From: Brevibacterium marinum
Lineage (GTDB): Bacteria; Actinomycetota; Actinomycetes; Actinomycetales; Brevibacteriaceae
NCBI RefSeq assembly: GCF_011927955.1
Contig: NZ_JAATJN010000001.1
Span: 2,170,001-2,234,000, forward strand
Direction: 5' to 3'
DNA: 64,000 bases
The notes beneath the pieces are model-generated. The model was given only the letters and a program-made list of their open reading frames with translations. It did not search any database and was not told the DNA's origin. Made by a program: the position numbers and the translations under genes. Of this stretch, positions 61,177 to 64,000 are shown in pieces; position 1 is the first letter of the stretch; the number at the start of each line of letters is the position of its first letter.

Positions 61177-62679
61177 CTATCCGATCGCGATGACGCCGAC
61201 GAGGACGCCGACGGTCAGCATCACCAGGGCCACGATCAGCGCTCGCCACAGGACCTTCTTGTGGTGGTCGCCGAGCTCGACTCCGGAGAGTGAGACGAGG
61301 AGGAGGATCGCGGGAACCAGCGGTGACTGCATGTGCACCGGTTGTCCGGTGATCGAAGCGCGGGCCATGTCGGCCGCGGAGATCCCGAAGTGTCCCGCGG
61401 TCTCCGCGAGCACCGGGAGGATGCCGAAGTAGAAGGCGTCATTGCTCATGAAGAAGGTCATCGGAATCGAGAGGAGACCGGTGATGACGGCCATGTAGGG
61501 GCCCATCGAGGACGGGATGACGTCGACGAGCCAGGAGGCCATGGCGTCGACCATGCCGGTCCCGCTCATGATGCCGGTGAGGACACCGGCGGCCATGACC
61601 ATGGCGACGACGGAGATGATCGCACCCGCATGGGAAGCCAGTTCCTCCTGCTGCGCCTTGATGTTGGGGAAGTTGACCAAGAGCGCGATGACCATGGCGA
61701 TCATGAACAGGTACGGCAGGGGCAGCAGATCGGCGATCAGCATGACCATCACGGCAACGGTGAGGACCAGATTGAACCAGAAGAGCTTGGGCCGCAGAGT
61801 CGACCGGTTGGGATCGAGCGCCGTCCCGGTCAGCGCCGAACCACTGCCCGAGGCGGGTTCGGGCCGTCCGCCCGTGATGCCCGTGGCCGTCGATCCCGCC
61901 GAGGCTCCCGCACCCCGATCGGAATCTGCAGCGCCCGAGCCGGCACCTGCGCCTGCAGCAGCGTCGACTCCCGCAGCGGACGCGGAGGACGACCGCGCGA
62001 CCGCGCCGACCAGATCGGAGCGCCCCGAACTCGACTGGCGCTCCTCGGGCCAGGCCACATCGTTCTTGGCCAGGCGGCGACGCTCTGAGATACCGAGGAA
62101 GTAGGCGAAGACGAAGCACACCAGCAGACCTGCGATGAGGGAGGGGACCATCGGGGCAAAGATCTCGTTGGCATCGATCTGCAGGGCGGACGAGGCACGT
62201 GCCGTCGGACCGCCCCAGGGGACGATGTTGAGAGTGCCGTTGATCAGGCCGGCGACGCAGGTGAGCACGACCGGCGACATCTCCAAGCGCTGGTAGATCG
62301 GCAGCATCGCGGCGGTGACGACGATGAACGTCGTCGATCCGTCGCCGTCGAGGGAGACCGCTCCTGTCAGCAGGGCGGTGCCCATGACGACCTTGACGGG
62401 GTCATGACCGGCCACCCTGAGGATGAATGCGACGAGCTTGTCGAACAGGCCCACGTCGATCATGATGCCGAAGTAGATGATGGCGAAGAGCAGCAGCGCT
62501 GCCGTCGACGACATGTCGGCGATGGCGTCCATGACCATTTCGCCGATTCCCAGCCCTGCGCCGGTGAACAGCCCGAAGATGGTCGGGACGATGATCAGCG
62601 CCAGGATCGGTGAGAGTCGTTTCGTCATGATCAGTGTCATGAAGACGATGATCATTGCGAAACCGAGTATAACGAGCAC
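61177..62679 (-). CDS. CitMHS-family citrate-metal:proton symporter
   Basis: A 500-residue transporter with about 11 hydrophobic segments. Family stretches: TGAVSLDGDGSTTFIVVTAA, LINGTLNIVPWGGPTARASS, and MTFFMSNDAFYFGILPVLAE with QPVHMQSPLVPA. Members import citrate complexed with a divalent metal. The central loop (about residues 220-290) is Ser/Ala/Gly low complexity (GVDAAAGAGAGSGAADS). The start is GTG 62679, with GAGGGAGA upstream. It is divergent from the CitA/DcuS-type kinase that probably senses its substrate. Confidence 0.93.
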   Translation of the reverse strand: MLVILGFAMIIVFMTLIMTKRLSPILALIIVPTIFGLFTGAGLGIGEMVMDAIADMSSTAALLLFAIIYFGIMIDVGLFDKLVAFILRVAGHDPVKVVMGTALLTGAVSLDGDGSTTFIVVTAAMLPIYQRLEMSPVVLTCVAGLINGTLNIVPWGGPTARASSALQIDANEIFAPMVPSLIAGLLVCFVFAYFLGISERRRLAKNDVAWPEERQSSSGRSDLVGAVARSSSASAAGVDAAAGAGAGSGAADSDRGAGASAGSTATGITGGRPEPASGSGSALTGTALDPNRSTLRPKLFWFNLVLTVAVMVMLIADLLPLPYLFMIAMVIALLVNFPNIKAQQEELASHAGAIISVVAMVMAAGVLTGIMSGTGMVDAMASWLVDVIPSSMGPYMAVITGLLSIPMTFFMSNDAFYFGILPVLAETAGHFGISAADMARASITGQPVHMQSPLVPAILLLVSLSGVELGDHHKKVLWRALIVALVMLTVGVLVGVIAIG

Positions 62680-62821
62680 GAACTTCTCCCTCGAAGGCGG
62701 ATGTGATGCCCGATACACGTTAGGTCGCGTCCGAAAGCGGCGCGCGTTTGTGTGCACTGAACACGTTCTGCCTGTTTGGCACCTTTTGCGCATTTCGCTC
62801 ATGCACGGCTAGCCTGAGCGG

Positions 62822-64000
62822 GTGACTCGACCCACCAGACCGTTCTCCCGCCGTGTGCTGCTCAGCCAGCTCGCCGTCGTCGTCGTGACCTTGGCCCTGG
62901 TGACGGGAGTCTTCGCCTGGATGGGAGCGCGAGCGGTCACCGATGTCACCGAGACCAAGGCGCTGGCGACCGCGCGGACGCTGGCGATCGATCCTGAGGT
63001 GAGGAAGGGGGCGACCCGGGCCTCGGCCGAGCACGCGGCGGTGCCCGATGATGCGATCACCCGTCCGCTGCTCGCCATCACCGACGACCTGCGGGCCTCC
63101 TCGGGCATCGTGTTCGCCGTCATCACAGACGATCGCGGCATCCGACTGACCCATCCCGATCGGGACAACATCGGACACCGGGTCTCGACCTCGCCGGACG
63201 AGGCCTTGGCCGGACGGGAGAACATCAGTCACGAGCGGGGGACCCTCGGCGAGACCGTGCGGGCCAAGGTCCCGATCTATTCCACCTCGGATGACGAGAC
63301 GGTCGTCGGTGAAGTCTCTGTGGGCATCCACGCCTCGGTGCTCGATGCCGATCTTCGCCGTGAGTTCCTCGCTCTCGGCTCCGTCGCCGTCCTGGCCCTT
63401 GCGATCGGAGTCGTCGCGTCTCTGGCCCTGGGACGGCGCCTGCGCCGGGAGACCCTCGGCGTGGGACCCGAGGAACTTGCGGAGATGGCTCGTGACCAGG
63501 GGGCGGTCCTGCGTGGACTCGACGACGGGGTCCTGGCCTTCAGCTCGTCCGGAGAGCCGACCCTGAGCAATTCCACGGCGGAGCACCTGTTGGGTATCGC
63601 GGCCGTCGGGACCGACGGCTCGAACGGAGTGGACGCATCGCGCTCGGACGGAGCGGAGGCGTCGAATTCGAACGGAGCGGACGCGTCGCGCTCGATCATA
63701 GAAGTGCCCGAACAGATCCGTCTCATGATGCTCGATGCGCCCGTGGACGGGGCCCTACGGCGCCGAATCAACGTCGGCGATCGGATCCTCCTGGCCACCG
63801 CCGTCAGGGTCAGCCGAGGGGGAGTCTCGATCGGAGGAGTCGTCACGCTGCGGGACGAGACCCAGGTGCTGACGATGGCCCGACAGCTGGAGTCCGTGAC
63901 CTCGATGGCCGGGGCGCTGCGTACGCAGCGGCACGAGTTCGCCAATCGTCTCCACACCGTTCTCGGGCTCGTCGACACCGGAGCGACCGATGAGGCGAAG
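62822..64000 (+). CDS. CitA/DcuS-family sensor histidine kinase (5' part)
   Basis: The frame is open from GTG 62822 to the window end (393 codons). Layout: membrane helix 1 (VLLSQLAVVVVTLALVTGVF), a periplasmic sensor domain of about 130 residues (SGIVFAVITDDRGIRLTHPD, TVRAKVPIYS), helix 2 (FLALGSVAVLALAIGVVASL), a cytoplasmic PAS domain (LRGLDDGVLAFSSSGEPTLS), and the start of the kinase core with the H-box LRTQRHEFANRLHTVLGL. The PAS domain carries a Ser/Asn/Asp/Gly insertion (DGSNGVDASRSDGAEASNSN) of about 25 residues. The DNA-binding response regulator gene would be expected after the window. Divergent from citMHS by 142 bases. Confidence 0.92.
   Translation, partial: MTRPTRPFSRRVLLSQLAVVVVTLALVTGVFAWMGARAVTDVTETKALATARTLAIDPEVRKGATRASAEHAAVPDDAITRPLLAITDDLRASSGIVFAVITDDRGIRLTHPDRDNIGHRVSTSPDEALAGRENISHERGTLGETVRAKVPIYSTSDDETVVGEVSVGIHASVLDADLRREFLALGSVAVLALAIGVVASLALGRRLRRETLGVGPEELAEMARDQGAVLRGLDDGVLAFSSSGEPTLSNSTAEHLLGIAAVGTDGSNGVDASRSDGAEASNSNGADASRSIIEVPEQIRLMMLDAPVDGALRRRINVGDRILLATAVRVSRGGVSIGGVVTLRDETQVLTMARQLESVTSMAGALRTQRHEFANRLHTVLGLVDTGATDEAK

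Overview
The window is high-GC DNA from an actinobacterium. The shared order rimP-nusA-ylxR-infB-rbfA-truB-ribF-rpsO-pnp-M16 peptidase, the dxr-rseP-ispG-GNAT block, dapB/dapA followed by RNase J, many GTG/TTG/CTG starts and actinobacterial -10 boxes (TAGACT, TAGAAT, TATCCT) fit the Micrococcales. I infer a Brevibacterium-like organism from overall gene content; no rRNA or tRNA gene is present to confirm this.

Layout. 1-15.8 kb: end of rlmN, a DivIVA-domain protein, a PrmC-like methyltransferase, glutaryl-CoA-type dehydrogenase, the MEP-pathway genes dxr and ispG around the site-2 protease rseP, a serine hydrolase, GNAT, S4 and Nudix-like proteins, proS and a TauE/SafE exporter. 16-32.4 kb: an antibiotic-kinase-like gene coupled to a DUF4439-type lipoprotein, then the translation and RNA cluster rimP to pnp plus an M16 peptidase, with a cell-wall-type secreted protein and a SatD-like pair inserted. 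32.5-41 kb: an accessory catabolic module of a TetR regulator and a tightly coupled four-gene operon (Glu/Leu-type dehydrogenase, ADP-forming acyl-CoA synthetase, TPP-dependent 2-oxoacid decarboxylase-like enzyme, acyl-CoA dehydrogenase). A DD(35)E insertion sequence flanked by a 4-bp duplication separates regulator and operon. 41-52.4 kb: sodA, dapB, membrane proteins, an old-yellow-enzyme/TetR/Na+-symporter module, dapA and rnj. 52.5-64 kb: organic-acid metabolism (lactate permease, malate synthase, glcDEF glycolate oxidase, citrate transporter with a UspA protein, and a truncated CitA/DcuS-type sensor kinase).

How it fits together. The last 11 kb is a coherent C2/C3/C6 carboxylate region: lactate, glycolate and citrate are imported or oxidised, and glyoxylate is joined to acetyl-CoA by AceB. 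The 32.5-41 kb operon reads as amino acid to 2-oxo acid to aldehyde/acid to acyl-CoA to enoyl-CoA. A palindrome lies exactly between its -35 and -10 boxes and shares a half-site with a larger palindrome upstream of the TetR gene.

The most unusual feature is structural. Many intergenic regions begin, at or just after a stop codon, with short tandem arrays whose unit is often exactly 20 bp (35 and 39 bp elsewhere). Several conserved proteins (PrmC-like, RseP, ProS, Nudix-like, CitMHS, sensor kinase) carry in-frame low-complexity insertions or tails built from similar short repeats. Long hairpins of one dispersed family occur at about 15.9 and 42.0 kb.
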